DNA from: RCIO01 sp965232405
GTDB lineage: Bacteria > Pseudomonadota > Alphaproteobacteria > Rhizobiales > Rhizobiaceae
Length of the DNA stretch: 64,000 nt
Reading direction: 5' to 3'
NCBI GenBank assembly: GCA_965232405.1
Contig: OZ246966.1
Span: 3,804,611-3,868,610, forward strand
This document shows, piece by piece, positions 49,388-58,526 of this stretch. A program made the position numbers and the translations under genes. The notes beneath the pieces were generated by a model. That model saw only the letters and a program-made list of their open reading frames with translations. It had not been told where the DNA came from and made no database searches. How positions within the stretch are numbered: the first letter of the stretch is position 1; each line of letters opens with the position of its first letter.

Positions 49388-51013
49388 CTATTCGAGATAT
49401 TTGGCCGGATCGACCGGCGCGGAATCCTTGCGGACTTCGAAGTGCAGCTTGGGCGAGCCGGCATTGCCGGACAGGCCTGAACGCGCGAGTTCCTGCCCCC
49501 TGCGTACCGTCGCACCGCGCGACACGATGATCTGGCTGTTGTGGCCGTACACGGTCACAAGCCCGTTCTCGTGACGCACCAAAACGGTGTTGCCGAAGTC
49601 CTTCAGACCGTCGCCGGCATATATGACCACGCCGTTTTCAGCTGCCTTGACCGGCGTGCCTTCCGGCACAGCGATGTCGATGCCGTCATTGCGCTTGCCG
49701 CCACTCTGGCTACCGAAGTCTGACACGATGCGGCCGTGAACCGGCCAGCGCAGGCGGCCGACACCCGTGGCGTCCGGGGCTGCAGCGGCCTTGCTGACCA
49801 TATTCTCGATTTCGGCATCCCTGGGTTCCGGCGCTGTATACCCGCCGGCGGGTTTGGTAACGCCGCCGGTTACGATCGGGTCGACGCCGGGAGGCGGCGC
49901 TGAGGCAACCGTTGTCTGAACGTTGCCGCCCGGAATTACGAGCTTCTGCCCGACTTTGATCAGGCCGCTGTCGAGACCATTGGCTTGTTTGATGGCGTTG
50001 GTTGAACTGCCGGTCTTCTGCGCGATGCCAGACAGAGTGTCGCCCGCCACAACGGTATACACCGCGCCGGTCGTCGCTGCGCTGGCAGTACTTGCCGGTT
50101 CGGGCGCACTGGCGCGCTCGGGAACGCGCGCCGGCTGCGGAAGTACCGCGACCCGACTACTCGGCGCTTTGGTGGGCAGCGGAACCTGTGAGGGAAGCTC
50201 GTTCTTCGCCACTGAAGGCGCTGCCGCCGCTTTTGGACTGGCGTCAGGCGCCGAGACCGATGTTCCGCCGGAATAGACATATGTTGGGATCACAAGCGTC
50301 TGGCCGGCCTTGAGAGCGCTTGCCTCGCTCATGCCGTTCGCGCGCAGGATGGCTTTCGCCGGCACGCCGAACCGGCGCGACAGATTGTAGACCGTCTCGC
50401 CCTCGCGCACGGTGATCTGGGTTCCGCCCGCGCTGTTCCAGCCTTCCTGCCCCTTCGGAGCAGCGGCAGTCGTGACAACCGGCTGTTTCTGGATCGATCC
50501 CGTGACCGTGCGGTCGATATTGTCGGGTGCTGGCGCTGCGAGCGGCTGCCGCGATACGGGCGCTGCCAACTGGCGCGGCTGGGTCGGGAATGGTTGTGTT
50601 GCCGCCTGCTGCTGCGGGAACGGCTGACGCGGGGCAGCGTTGGTCACGCCAACATCGACGGAAGGAACCGGCGCTCGCCTGTCGCGCCTGACGGAATTGC
50701 GAAGCAGGCTCGGCTGCCTCACCGCCCGGCGGTTGATGGAAGCGGTCGTTGTCAGGTCGACGTCGTCGGCCTGCGCTGCCGGATAGGTGCCCGGATATGG
50801 CTGCGGCTCCTGATAGACCTGAGAATCATCGTAAACCGGTGCGGCCTGGGCCTGCTGCTGGTAAACCGGCGGATTGGCCGCCGCGCTGGCGCTCAGGCCA
50901 GGATCGAAACGCATGAGGTCGGAACTGCAGCCCGCCGACAGGCCGGCTACGAGCAAAATCGCCGCCCCCTGCGCGAGTCGGCGCTTGTTCCGCGTCAGGT
51001 TGGTACACTGCAT
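49388..51013 (-). CDS. NlpD/DipM-like LysM-LytM lipoprotein (amidase activator)
   Basis: 541 residues. Lipobox GLSAGC (about residue 29), then proline/glutamine-rich linkers, two LysM repeats (ITVREGETVYNLSRRFGVPA, about 208; YTVVAGDTLSGIAQKTGSS, about 325) and a C-terminal LytM/M23 domain (GRIVSDFGSQSGG, about 428). The zinc ligands are degenerate: the usual HxGxD reads NDGIDIA and the HxH motif reads KLHFEVR, just as in E. coli NlpD, which activates amidases instead of cutting wall itself. It follows surE-pcm, an order also known from enterobacteria. Cell separation is the likely role. Confidence 0.9.
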   Translation of the reverse strand: MQCTNLTRNKRRLAQGAAILLVAGLSAGCSSDLMRFDPGLSASAAANPPVYQQQAQAAPVYDDSQVYQEPQPYPGTYPAAQADDVDLTTTASINRRAVRQPSLLRNSVRRDRRAPVPSVDVGVTNAAPRQPFPQQQAATQPFPTQPRQLAAPVSRQPLAAPAPDNIDRTVTGSIQKQPVVTTAAAPKGQEGWNSAGGTQITVREGETVYNLSRRFGVPAKAILRANGMSEASALKAGQTLVIPTYVYSGGTSVSAPDASPKAAAAPSVAKNELPSQVPLPTKAPSSRVAVLPQPARVPERASAPEPASTASAATTGAVYTVVAGDTLSGIAQKTGSSTNAIKQANGLDSGLIKVGQKLVIPGGNVQTTVASAPPPGVDPIVTGGVTKPAGGYTAPEPRDAEIENMVSKAAAAPDATGVGRLRWPVHGRIVSDFGSQSGGKRNDGIDIAVPEGTPVKAAENGVVIYAGDGLKDFGNTVLVRHENGLVTVYGHNSQIIVSRGATVRRGQELARSGLSGNAGSPKLHFEVRKDSAPVDPAKYLE

Positions 51014-51111
51014 AACTCTACCCGCACCCAATACTCATCGGTGCAGCTATTAGAGCGCGTTAATCTTACTGGTCGGTTAAGCCGGGTGCGAATTGCCGTT
51101 ACGGCAATCGG

Positions 51112-51765
51112 CTACAGTACAGCCGCCACACCTTCCTGCAATGGTTGCAGACGCACGGCACAAATGTCCTCACGCTCGAAGCGGCTCCCAAGCTTGGTCA
51201 ACTTGACGAAGGTCTGTACCCCCTCCCCGTCGCCGATGGGAGCGAGCATGACGCCACCGGTTGCGAGCTGATCGACAAAGCCGCGCGGCATGCTGTCGAA
51301 CGCAGCCCACACGACGATGCGATCGAACGGTCCGTCGGCTGCGGCTCCCTTCGCGGCGTCGCCTTGGCGGGCAATGACATTGGTGAGGCTGAGCGCCTCG
51401 AAGCGCTGTACAGCCTCGGCGCATAGGCGCTTGTAGCGGTCGAAGGTCAGCACACGTCCGGCCAGACGCGCCATCACCGCAGCAGTGAAGCCGCTGCCAG
51501 TGCCGATTTCCAGCACCCTGTGACCGTCATGAATGTCGAGCGCGGTCAGCACCTGCGCCTGAACGTCGATGCCTTCCATCGCTTCGCCGCAGGCGATTGG
51601 CAGCATACGGTTCTGCCAGATTGCCTCATGCCAGGGACCGGAAACGAAGTCTGCGCGCGGCGTTGCCTCGATCGCGCCGAACAGTCTCTTGTCGTCGATG
51701 CCCAGCGCGCGCATGCGCATGAGAAAGGCGACAAAACCTTCCTTGTCCGCCGGGCTGCCGTTCAT
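51112..51765 (-). CDS. pcm: Protein-L-isoaspartate O-methyltransferase
   Basis: 217 residues. SAM-binding motif VLEIGTGSGFTAAVMARL (about 81), preceded by the active-site region MLPIACGEAMEGIDVQAQVL (Pcm usually reads PIGxGQTIS; the E-AME-G wording is a mild variant). It repairs isoaspartyl residues in aged proteins. The start overlaps the surE stop (ATGA type), linking it to SurE as in many bacteria. Confidence 0.93.
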   Translation of the reverse strand: MNGSPADKEGFVAFLMRMRALGIDDKRLFGAIEATPRADFVSGPWHEAIWQNRMLPIACGEAMEGIDVQAQVLTALDIHDGHRVLEIGTGSGFTAAVMARLAGRVLTFDRYKRLCAEAVQRFEALSLTNVIARQGDAAKGAAADGPFDRIVVWAAFDSMPRGFVDQLATGGVMLAPIGDGEGVQTFVKLTKLGSRFEREDICAVRLQPLQEGVAAVL

Positions 51766-52520
51766 GCCAGTGCCTTTTTCAGTCGATCCTTCATTTCATG
51801 CGCCGTGAGATCGAGATGAAGCGGCGTGACCGAGATCTGATCGTTGCGGATCGCGGCGATGTCCGTGCCGGGCACCGTTTCGGCCGGCTCGCGGCCGAAC
51901 ATCAGCCAGTAATACGGGAAGCCGCGCCCGTCGCGCCGCTCCTCAATGGACAGGCTGTGCACCAGCTTGCCCTGATTGGTGACGCTGACACCCTTGACGT
52001 CGTCGGGCGGGCATCGCGGGAAATTCACATTGAGCAGCACGCCTGACGGCAGGTCCATGGCCACCAGCTTGCGCAGGAGTTCCGGGGCAAGCGTCTCCAC
52101 CGTCTCCCACGGAACTACCCGGCTGTCGGTTGCAAAATTGTAGGCCTGGCTCAAAGCAATGGATCGGAAACCGAGTAGCGTGCCTTCCATAGCTCCGGCA
52201 ACCGTGCCCGAATAGGTCACGTCATCGGCGAGGTTGGCGCCGGAATTGACACCGGACAGAACGAGATCCGGCGGTTCCGGCATCAGCCGGCGAACGCCCA
52301 TAATCACGCAATCGGTGGGTGTGCCGCGCAGCGCGAAATGACGGTCGTCGATCTGGCGCAGGCGCAACGGCTCCGAAAGCGTCAGTGAGTGAGCGAGGCC
52401 CGATTGGTCGGCCTCCGGCGCGACCACCCAGATATCGTCGGAAAGCTGCCGCGCAATGCGCTCCAGCACCGCCAGCCCCTCAGCGTGAATACCGTCATCG
52501 TTGGTGAGAAGGATGCGCAA
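51762..52520 (-). CDS. surE: 5'/3'-nucleotidase SurE
   Basis: 252 residues. The metal site LLTNDDGIHAEGL begins the protein, followed by GTPTDCVIMG and SGVNSGANLADDVTYSGTVA (about 92). It removes phosphate from nucleoside monophosphates. The start codon is TTG 52520, three bases after the serS stop, with GGAG eight bases upstream inside serS. It overlaps pcm at its 3' end. Confidence 0.95.
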   Translation of the reverse strand: MRILLTNDDGIHAEGLAVLERIARQLSDDIWVVAPEADQSGLAHSLTLSEPLRLRQIDDRHFALRGTPTDCVIMGVRRLMPEPPDLVLSGVNSGANLADDVTYSGTVAGAMEGTLLGFRSIALSQAYNFATDSRVVPWETVETLAPELLRKLVAMDLPSGVLLNVNFPRCPPDDVKGVSVTNQGKLVHSLSIEERRDGRGFPYYWLMFGREPAETVPGTDIAAIRNDQISVTPLHLDLTAHEMKDRLKKALA

Positions 52521-52523
52521 TGA

Positions 52524-53813
52524 TCAAGCTCCGATCTTTTCCAGACCGCCCATATAGGGCCGCAACACTTGCGGAACTGTGACGCTGCCGTCCGGGTTCT
52601 GATAGTTTTCCATGACGGCAATCAGCGCGCGCCCGACCGCCACGCCCGAACCGTTGAGGGTGTGGACGAACTTCGTCTGCTTCTCGTCGGCTGGCCTGTA
52701 ACGCGCATCCATGCGCCTTGCCTGAAAGTCGCCGCAGACCGAGCAGGACGAGATTTCGCGGTAGGCGTTCTGGCCCGGTAGCCACACCTCAATGTCGTAA
52801 GTCTTGCGCGCACCGAACCCCATGTCGCCGGTGCACAGGACAACCGTGCGGAACGGCAGTTCCAGCCGCTTCAGGACTTCCTCGGCGCAGCCAGTCATGC
52901 GCTCATGCTCGGCGAGCGAACTTTCCTGATCTGTGACAGAGACCAGTTCGACCTTGTAGAACTGGTGCTGGCGCAGCATGCCGCGCGTGTCCTTGCCGGC
53001 CGAGCCAGCCTCGGAGCGGAAGCACGCGGTTAGCGCGGTCATCCGGATCGGCAGCTTGTCCTGGTCGGTGATTTCCTTCGCGACCGTATAGGTCAGCGGC
53101 ACCTCGGCAGTCGGGATCAGCCAGCGGCCATCAGTGGTTCGGAAAAGGTCGTCGCCGAATTTTGGCAATTTGTCCGTTCCATAGGCCGCATCGTCGTTGA
53201 CCAGCAGCGGCGGCTGCACTTCCAGATAGCCGTGCTCGGTGGTGTGCAGATCGAGCATGAACTGGCCGAGCGCGCGTTCCAGTCGCGCCACCTGTCCCTT
53301 GAGCAGGGTGAAACGCGAGCCGGACAGCTTGGTCGCCGTCTCGAAATCCATCAGGCCCAGCGCCTCGCCGATCTCGTAATGTTCTTTCGACGAATTGGCG
53401 CGAACCGGCTCGCCGACGCGGCGCACCTCGACATTGTCGTTTTCGTCCTTGCCGACCGGCACTTCGTCCAGAGGGACATTGGGAATGACGTCGAGCGCGT
53501 CTTTCAACGCCTTGTCGAGTTCGCGCTCTTTCGCCTCGCCCTGTTGCAGGTCGCTCTTCAGCGTGGAGACCTCGGCTTTCAGTTTCTCGGCCAGAGCCTT
53601 GTCGCCCTGCCCCATCGCTTTGCCGATTTCCTTCGATGCCGCGTTCTGCCGGGCCTGCTTCTGCTGCAATTCAGTCAGATGCGTGCGTCGCGCTTCATCC
53701 CTGGAGACGATGTCATCGACCGTGGACCGCGCATCCGCCTCCGACGAACCGCGCTTGACGAGCGCGTCGGCGAGAGCTTGCGGGTTTTCGCGAATCCATC
53801 TGATGTCGAGCAT
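52524..53813 (-). CDS. serS: Serine-tRNA ligase
   Basis: 429 residues. The N-terminal long coiled-coil arm spans about residues 30-100 (KQARQNAASKEIGKAMGQGD). Class II motifs: FRSEAGSAGKDTRGMLRQHQ (motif 2, about 255) and NGSGVAVGRALIAVMENYQN (motif 3, about 380). The C-terminus PQVLRPYMGG is typical. It belongs to the tat-serS-surE block. Confidence 0.96.
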   Translation of the reverse strand: MLDIRWIRENPQALADALVKRGSSEADARSTVDDIVSRDEARRTHLTELQQKQARQNAASKEIGKAMGQGDKALAEKLKAEVSTLKSDLQQGEAKERELDKALKDALDVIPNVPLDEVPVGKDENDNVEVRRVGEPVRANSSKEHYEIGEALGLMDFETATKLSGSRFTLLKGQVARLERALGQFMLDLHTTEHGYLEVQPPLLVNDDAAYGTDKLPKFGDDLFRTTDGRWLIPTAEVPLTYTVAKEITDQDKLPIRMTALTACFRSEAGSAGKDTRGMLRQHQFYKVELVSVTDQESSLAEHERMTGCAEEVLKRLELPFRTVVLCTGDMGFGARKTYDIEVWLPGQNAYREISSCSVCGDFQARRMDARYRPADEKQTKFVHTLNGSGVAVGRALIAVMENYQNPDGSVTVPQVLRPYMGGLEKIGA

Positions 53814-53961
53814 TGTCGTTGAGTTCCTGCGTGACGTGTGTCGCCCTCACCGCAACCAGCCGGCAATGCCGGATTCGCGCGTTCGGCGGGCCGCTGTGGG
53901 GTAAACCGCAACGCTCCAACTCGCAAGACACTGTGTGAGAAACCGGCCTCAACCGGCCGAA

Positions 53962-54804
53962 CTACTCGGCCTTTGCCGAACCTTCGTCCTCGGTGGCCTC
54001 GTCAGCCTCGCGCTCGGCTTCCTCTTCCGCACGCTTGCGCTCGATGCGGCGGGCGAGCCAGATCGAGACTTCGTAGAGAAGGATGGTTGGAACGGCGAGA
54101 CCGATCTGGCTGACCGGATCAGGCGGCGTGAGGATGGCGGCCGTCACGAAGGCGAACACGATGGCGTATTTGCGCTTGTCGACAAGGCCCTGGGCGCTGA
54201 TCAGGCCGACCCGCGTCATCAGCGTGGTGACAACGGGAAGCTGGAACACCAGGCCAAAGGAGAAGATCAGGGTCATGATCAGACCCAGATATTCCGACAC
54301 GCGTGGCAATAGCGAAATCTGGATTTCGTTCTCCGGGCCAACCTGCTGCATGGACAGGAAGAACCACATCACCATCGGCGTGAAGAAGAAATAGACCAGC
54401 GAACCGCCGATCAGGAACAGCACCGGCGTTGCGATCAGATACGGGCGGAAGGCCGCGCGCTCGTTGCGGTAGAGCCCCGGCGCAATGAACCGGTAGATCT
54501 GCGTGGCGATCACCGGAAACGCCAGCACCAGCCCGCCGAACATGCCGAGCTTGATCTGCGTGAAGAAGAACTCCTGCGGCGCGGTATAGATCAGGTCGAC
54601 CTTTGTCGGGTCGAGGCCGGCCCATTCCGTCGCCCACTGGAACGGGATCACCAGCAGATTGAAAAGCTGCTTGGCGAAAAAGAAGCAGACAAGGAAGGCG
54701 ACGAAAAAGCCGCCAATCGACCACATCAAGCGCTGGCGCAGCTCGATTAGATGCGTCATCAGCGGCGCTGACGACTGCTCGATATCGTCCTCGTCGGTAC
54801 TCAC
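53962..54804 (-). CDS. tatC: Sec-independent protein translocase TatC
   Basis: 280 residues with six membrane helices. Signatures: LMTHLIELRQRLMWSI (about 14), the periplasmic YTAPQEFFFTQIKLGMFGG (about 70) and the GLIMTLIFSFGLVFQLP region (about 173). The acidic tail (EEEAEREADEATEDEG) is cytoplasmic. It reads the twin-arginine signal peptide. The start is GTG 54804, overlapping the tatB stop (GTGA). Confidence 0.95.
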   Translation of the reverse strand: MSTDEDDIEQSSAPLMTHLIELRQRLMWSIGGFFVAFLVCFFFAKQLFNLLVIPFQWATEWAGLDPTKVDLIYTAPQEFFFTQIKLGMFGGLVLAFPVIATQIYRFIAPGLYRNERAAFRPYLIATPVLFLIGGSLVYFFFTPMVMWFFLSMQQVGPENEIQISLLPRVSEYLGLIMTLIFSFGLVFQLPVVTTLMTRVGLISAQGLVDKRKYAIVFAFVTAAILTPPDPVSQIGLAVPTILLYEVSIWLARRIERKRAEEEAEREADEATEDEGSAKAE

Positions 54805-55475
54805 GACGCTTTTCCGCCCTTGGTCGTTGCGGCCGCGCGCTTCTTCGGCGCAGCTTTAGGCTTGGCAGCAGGTTTCGCGGCAGCGGTCTTGGCTGGAGCC
54901 ACCTTCTTCGCGGCACCGGTCTTTGCCGCTGCCGTTTTAGCCCCGGCCGAGCGTTGAGTGCCGGATTTCGCAGTCGCTGCCTTTGTGGCCGGTGCCTTCT
55001 GCTTCGTGCTGGACGATTTGCCGGCGGTTGAGGCGCTTTTCTTCGCGTTCGTGGTCTTCGCCGCGGGCTTGCTCTTCGTTTCGCCGGCCGACGTCGCCGG
55101 GGTCGAATTGGCTGCAGCAGCCGCGGCCCTTGCCTCAGCAGCCTCCTTGGCGTTTTGCGGATGCGCGTTCGGCTTCATTGCGGAATCAAGCCCGCTACGC
55201 ATATCCTCGGCGGCCTGCCGCATGGGGTTGAGCGCCTTCCTGAGATCAGCCGCGGGGTTCAGCTTGCGCACATCGTCGACGACGCCCTTGACGTCATCAA
55301 GCTCGGCTTCCTTGAGCGCTTCGTCGAACTGCTTGCGGAAATCGCCAGCCATAGCGCGCAATTTGGACGTCGTCCGTCCGAAATTGCGCAGCATTCCGGG
55401 CAGGTCCTTCGGCCCCACAATCACGATCAGAACGACCGCGACCACGAGCATTTCCGGCCAACCGATGTCGAACAT
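54801..55475 (-). CDS. tatB: Sec-independent protein translocase TatB
   Basis: 224 residues. MFDIGWPEMLVVAVVLIVIV with the following GPKDLP is the standard TatB membrane helix and hinge; the amphipathic helix extends to about residue 100. From about residue 115 the protein is an Ala/Lys/Thr/Ser-rich tail of about 110 residues (for example KTAAAKTGAAKKVAPAKTAA), long even for alphaproteobacterial TatB. It overlaps tatC by 4 bases. Confidence 0.94.
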   Translation of the reverse strand: MFDIGWPEMLVVAVVLIVIVGPKDLPGMLRNFGRTTSKLRAMAGDFRKQFDEALKEAELDDVKGVVDDVRKLNPAADLRKALNPMRQAAEDMRSGLDSAMKPNAHPQNAKEAAEARAAAAAANSTPATSAGETKSKPAAKTTNAKKSASTAGKSSSTKQKAPATKAATAKSGTQRSAGAKTAAAKTGAAKKVAPAKTAAAKPAAKPKAAPKKRAAATTKGGKAS

Positions 55476-55525
55476 GGCTCAGGCTTCCAGCGTGTTGGGG
55501 CGCTTATGCACCCCCACCGATGCTA

Positions 55526-55756
55526 TCAGGACGACTTGCTCGGCTTCTGCTTTGCGGCGCGCGCGGGCTCATCGGCCTTGTGCTCGACCGTCTTGGCGCC
55601 CTCTTCGCCCGATTCCTCGTCGTCGCTCATGCCCTTGCGGAAATTGCGGATTCCCTTGGCCATGTCGCCCATCAGCTCGGGAATCTTGCCCCGGCCGAAA
55701 AGAAGAAGCACGACGACCAGCACAATGAGCCAGTGCCAGATGGAAAAGCTACCCAT
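55526..55756 (-). CDS. tatA: Sec-independent protein translocase TatA
   Basis: 76 residues. MGSFSIWHWLIVLVVVLLLF is the single membrane helix, then GRGKIPELMGDMAKGIRNFR the amphipathic helix, then an acidic tail. The ATG 55756 is preceded by GAGAGAACA on the minus strand; the frame is open further upstream without homology. It forms the translocation pore with TatBC. Confidence 0.95.
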   Translation of the reverse strand: MGSFSIWHWLIVLVVVLLLFGRGKIPELMGDMAKGIRNFRKGMSDDEESGEEGAKTVEHKADEPARAAKQKPSKSS

Positions 55757-55793
55757 GATTTGTTCTCTCTGAATTCGTTCCCGTTGATCTGAT

Positions 55794-56897
55794 CTATGCG
55801 TTTTCGTTGCGTCTTTCAAACACAAGAACGTCGCGGGGCCTCACACTTAGACGAATGTCTCGTTTCCCTGACGGCAGTTCGCCGATGCGCACGCGCGCCC
55901 TCACCGGTTGTTCGACGCCCGCAACGGCCAGTTCCAGCAACTCCACAACACCGAGGAAACGGCGAGACAAAACCCGCGCTTCGACCGCGCCTGTGGCTTC
56001 ATCGACGTCGAAGCCCGGCAGCCGGATGGCAACTTCCACCGGCGTTCCATCGCCGAAGCCGGACGCATCCAGCCTGCCGAACGGTGTGTCGACTGCGCCA
56101 CCGGCGGCGCGCGCCGGAAAAACGTTGAGTTCGGAAAAGAACCCGGCGGTGAAGAGATCGACCGGTCGTTCGTAGAGTTCTTCTGCCGAACCAGCCTGCA
56201 CAAGCCGGCCGTCCTTCAACAGTGCGATCCGGTCACCCAGCCGCATCGCCTCCTCCGCATCGTGTGTGACCACGATTGCCGTTGCGCGGCTCTGGCGCAG
56301 GATCGCCAAGGTCTCGGCCCTCACCGTATCCTTCAGCCGGGAATCCAGACCGGAAAACGGTTCGTCCATCAAAAGAACGGCCGGGCGCGGTGCCATCGCG
56401 CGCGCCAGCGCGACCCGCTGCTGTTCGCCGCCCGACAGGACGTGCGGATAGGAATGCGCGTAATTGGAAAGGCCGACGCGCTCCAGCGCGATCAGCGCTT
56501 CCTTGCGCCCCTCCGTCTTTGACAGCGCGGTCAGACCGAAGCGCACATTGTCGAGAATGGTCAAATGCGGAAAGAGCGCAAAATCCTGGAAAACAAGGCC
56601 GATAGAGCGCCTTTCCGGCGGCACGAACACGTCGGGCCCGGCGATCTCCTGCTCGTTGAGCAGAACGCGGCCCGACGTCTGCGGTTCGATGCCGGCGGCG
56701 ATCCTGAGCAGCGTCGTTTTGCCCGAGCCCGAAGGCCCCAAGAGGCAAAGCACCTCGCCCGGCTCAGCCGAAAGGTTGACGCCGTGCAGCGTCGTGGCCT
56801 CCTGCGAATATTGGTGACGTATGTCCTCGAACGACAGCCGCGCGGCGAAGGTGACACCGGCTGTAACCCGCTGGGCCGTCTTGACGTCGGAATTCAT
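55794..56897 (-). CDS. Orphan ABC transporter ATPase (FbpC/PotA-like)
   Basis: About 367 residues. Walker A LGPSGSGKTTLLRI (about 56), Q-loop VFQDFALFPHLT, signature LSGGEQQRVALARAM (about 148), Walker B VLLMDEPFSGLD and H-loop VVTHDAEEAM. A C-terminal TOBE-type domain follows (about 250-367). It looks like the ATPase of ferric-iron or polyamine-type importers, but no permease or binding protein is near. ATG 56897 is used; a TTG at 56942 would overlap the scpB stop. It separates scpB from tatA on one strand. Confidence 0.9.
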   Translation of the reverse strand: MNSDVKTAQRVTAGVTFAARLSFEDIRHQYSQEATTLHGVNLSAEPGEVLCLLGPSGSGKTTLLRIAAGIEPQTSGRVLLNEQEIAGPDVFVPPERRSIGLVFQDFALFPHLTILDNVRFGLTALSKTEGRKEALIALERVGLSNYAHSYPHVLSGGEQQRVALARAMAPRPAVLLMDEPFSGLDSRLKDTVRAETLAILRQSRATAIVVTHDAEEAMRLGDRIALLKDGRLVQAGSAEELYERPVDLFTAGFFSELNVFPARAAGGAVDTPFGRLDASGFGDGTPVEVAIRLPGFDVDEATGAVEARVLSRRFLGVVELLELAVAGVEQPVRARVRIGELPSGKRDIRLSVRPRDVLVFERRNENA

Positions 56898-56938
56898 CGC
56901 TTGTCCCGAACGCCGCCTGTTATCAGCGGCGGATCGGG

Positions 56939-57679
56939 TCAATCATCCTCGACGCGGGGTGTCAACAGGCCGAGTTCCTCAAGGTCGATGTCGGTCAGTT
57001 CGTCCTCGTCCTCGGCAAGTGCGGTCGCGTCGGATGGCGGCTGCGGCATCGAAAAGTTCGAAGGCATGCGCGAGGACAGGAGCCCCGCGCCCTTGAGTTC
57101 ATCGAGCCCTGGCAGGTCGCGCAGTTCCGGCAGGCCGAAATGGTCGAGGAAGTTCTCGGTCGTTCCATAGGTGACCGGACGGCCGGGCGTACGCCTGCGG
57201 CCGCGCATGCGCACCCATTCCGTCTCAAGCAGCGTGTCGAGCGTACCCTTGGAGGTCTCGACACCGCGGATCTCTTCGATCTCGGCGCGTGTGACCGGCT
57301 GGTGATAGGCGATGATGGCCAGCACTTCGAGTGCCGCCCGCGAAAGCTTCTTCTGCTGAACCGCCTCCCGGCTCATCAGGAACGCGAGATCGCCCGCCGT
57401 GCGAAACGCCCAGGAATCGCCCACCTTCACCAGATTGACGCCGCGCTTGGCATAGATCTCAGAAAGCTCGACCATCACCGCTGCAACGTCGATGCCGTCG
57501 GGCAGCCGCGACACAAGCTGTTTTTCGCTCACCGGCTCGGTCGAGGCGAAAACCAGTGCCTCTGCCATGCGCACGGCTTCCGCAATGTGCAGGCGGACGG
57601 CGGGATTGTCTTCGGGCGTGTCGAAGCCGTTTTCGTCGGTCTCGAACGGCATCACAGCCGCGCTTTCACCCTCACTCAT
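56939..57679 (-). CDS. scpB: Segregation and condensation protein B
   Basis: 246 residues of two winged-helix domains: ALVFASTEPVSEKQLVSRLP (about 40) and LSRAALEVLAIIAYHQPVTR (about 112), then EIRGVETSKGTLDTLLETEW and PVTYGTTENFLDHFGL, the hallmark end of ScpB. The C-terminal 40 residues are acidic. It joins ScpA and SMC in chromosome condensation. It overlaps scpA by ATGA. Confidence 0.95.
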   Translation of the reverse strand: MSEGESAAVMPFETDENGFDTPEDNPAVRLHIAEAVRMAEALVFASTEPVSEKQLVSRLPDGIDVAAVMVELSEIYAKRGVNLVKVGDSWAFRTAGDLAFLMSREAVQQKKLSRAALEVLAIIAYHQPVTRAEIEEIRGVETSKGTLDTLLETEWVRMRGRRRTPGRPVTYGTTENFLDHFGLPELRDLPGLDELKGAGLLSSRMPSNFSMPQPPSDATALAEDEDELTDIDLEELGLLTPRVEDD

Positions 57680-58518
57680 TCTTCCACCTCGGCCAGTTCG
57701 GCCCTAGCGGGCCTGTCATTACGGTTACGCATGTAAAGCGGCGCGAACGCTTCCTGCTGCCTGATTTCCATTGCGCCTTCGCGCACAAGCTCGAGCGTTG
57801 CGGCAAATGAACTGGCGAGCGCCGTCGTCCGCTCGTCCGGCAGCGAAAGATATTCGAGCAGGAATGTGTCGAGCGCGGTCCATTCGCGCATGGTGCCGAT
57901 CATCCTTGCAAGGATGGTGCGGGCTTCCTTCAGCGACCACACACCGCGCTTTTCGATGCGCACATTGGTAACCGCCTGCCGCTGCCGAAGCGAGGCATAG
58001 GCGGTCAGAAGATCGTAGAGCGTGCCCGAATATTCGTTGCGCCGGTCGACGACCTCCAGTTCCGGGTTGCCGCGCGCGAAGAATTCTCGGCCCAGCCGGT
58101 TGCGGTTGACCAGCCTCGCGGCGGCCTCGCGCATGGCCTCAAGCCGCTTGAGCCGGAATTGAAGGATCGCGGCCATTTCCTCGCCGCTTTCGCCTTCGTC
58201 GCCCTTCTGGTCTGGGATCAGGAGCCGAGATTTGAGGTAGGCCAGCCATGCCGCCATGACGAGGTAGTCTGCGGCCAGTTCCAGCCTCAGTTCCCGCGCC
58301 CGTTCGATAAAGGCGATATATTGCTCTGCCAGCGCCAGCACCGAGATGCGCGCGAGATCGACCTTCTGGTTGCGCGCCAGATGCAAAAGCAGGTCGAGCG
58401 GTCCTTCGAAACCGTCAACATCGACCAGAAGGGCGGGATCGCTCTCGGTGCGATCGGCCTCATCCGTCCACATCGCTTCGAGTGGGGCCTTGCCACTGTT
58501 TGCCTGCGCTGCGCTCAT
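57676..58518 (-). CDS. scpA: Segregation and condensation protein A
   Basis: 280 residues. The kleisin N-terminal segment VDVDGFEGPLDLLLHLARNQ (about 28) and KVDLARISVLALAEQYIAFI are diagnostic; the C-terminal winged helix begins near 210 and includes ATLELVREGAMEIRQQEAFA. It closes the SMC ring together with ScpB. It lies 8 bases after the nagZ stop, part of the nagZ-scpAB block. Confidence 0.95.
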   Translation of the reverse strand: MSAAQANSGKAPLEAMWTDEADRTESDPALLVDVDGFEGPLDLLLHLARNQKVDLARISVLALAEQYIAFIERARELRLELAADYLVMAAWLAYLKSRLLIPDQKGDEGESGEEMAAILQFRLKRLEAMREAAARLVNRNRLGREFFARGNPELEVVDRRNEYSGTLYDLLTAYASLRQRQAVTNVRIEKRGVWSLKEARTILARMIGTMREWTALDTFLLEYLSLPDERTTALASSFAATLELVREGAMEIRQQEAFAPLYMRNRNDRPARAELAEVEE

Positions 58519-58526
58519 CGCCGCCT

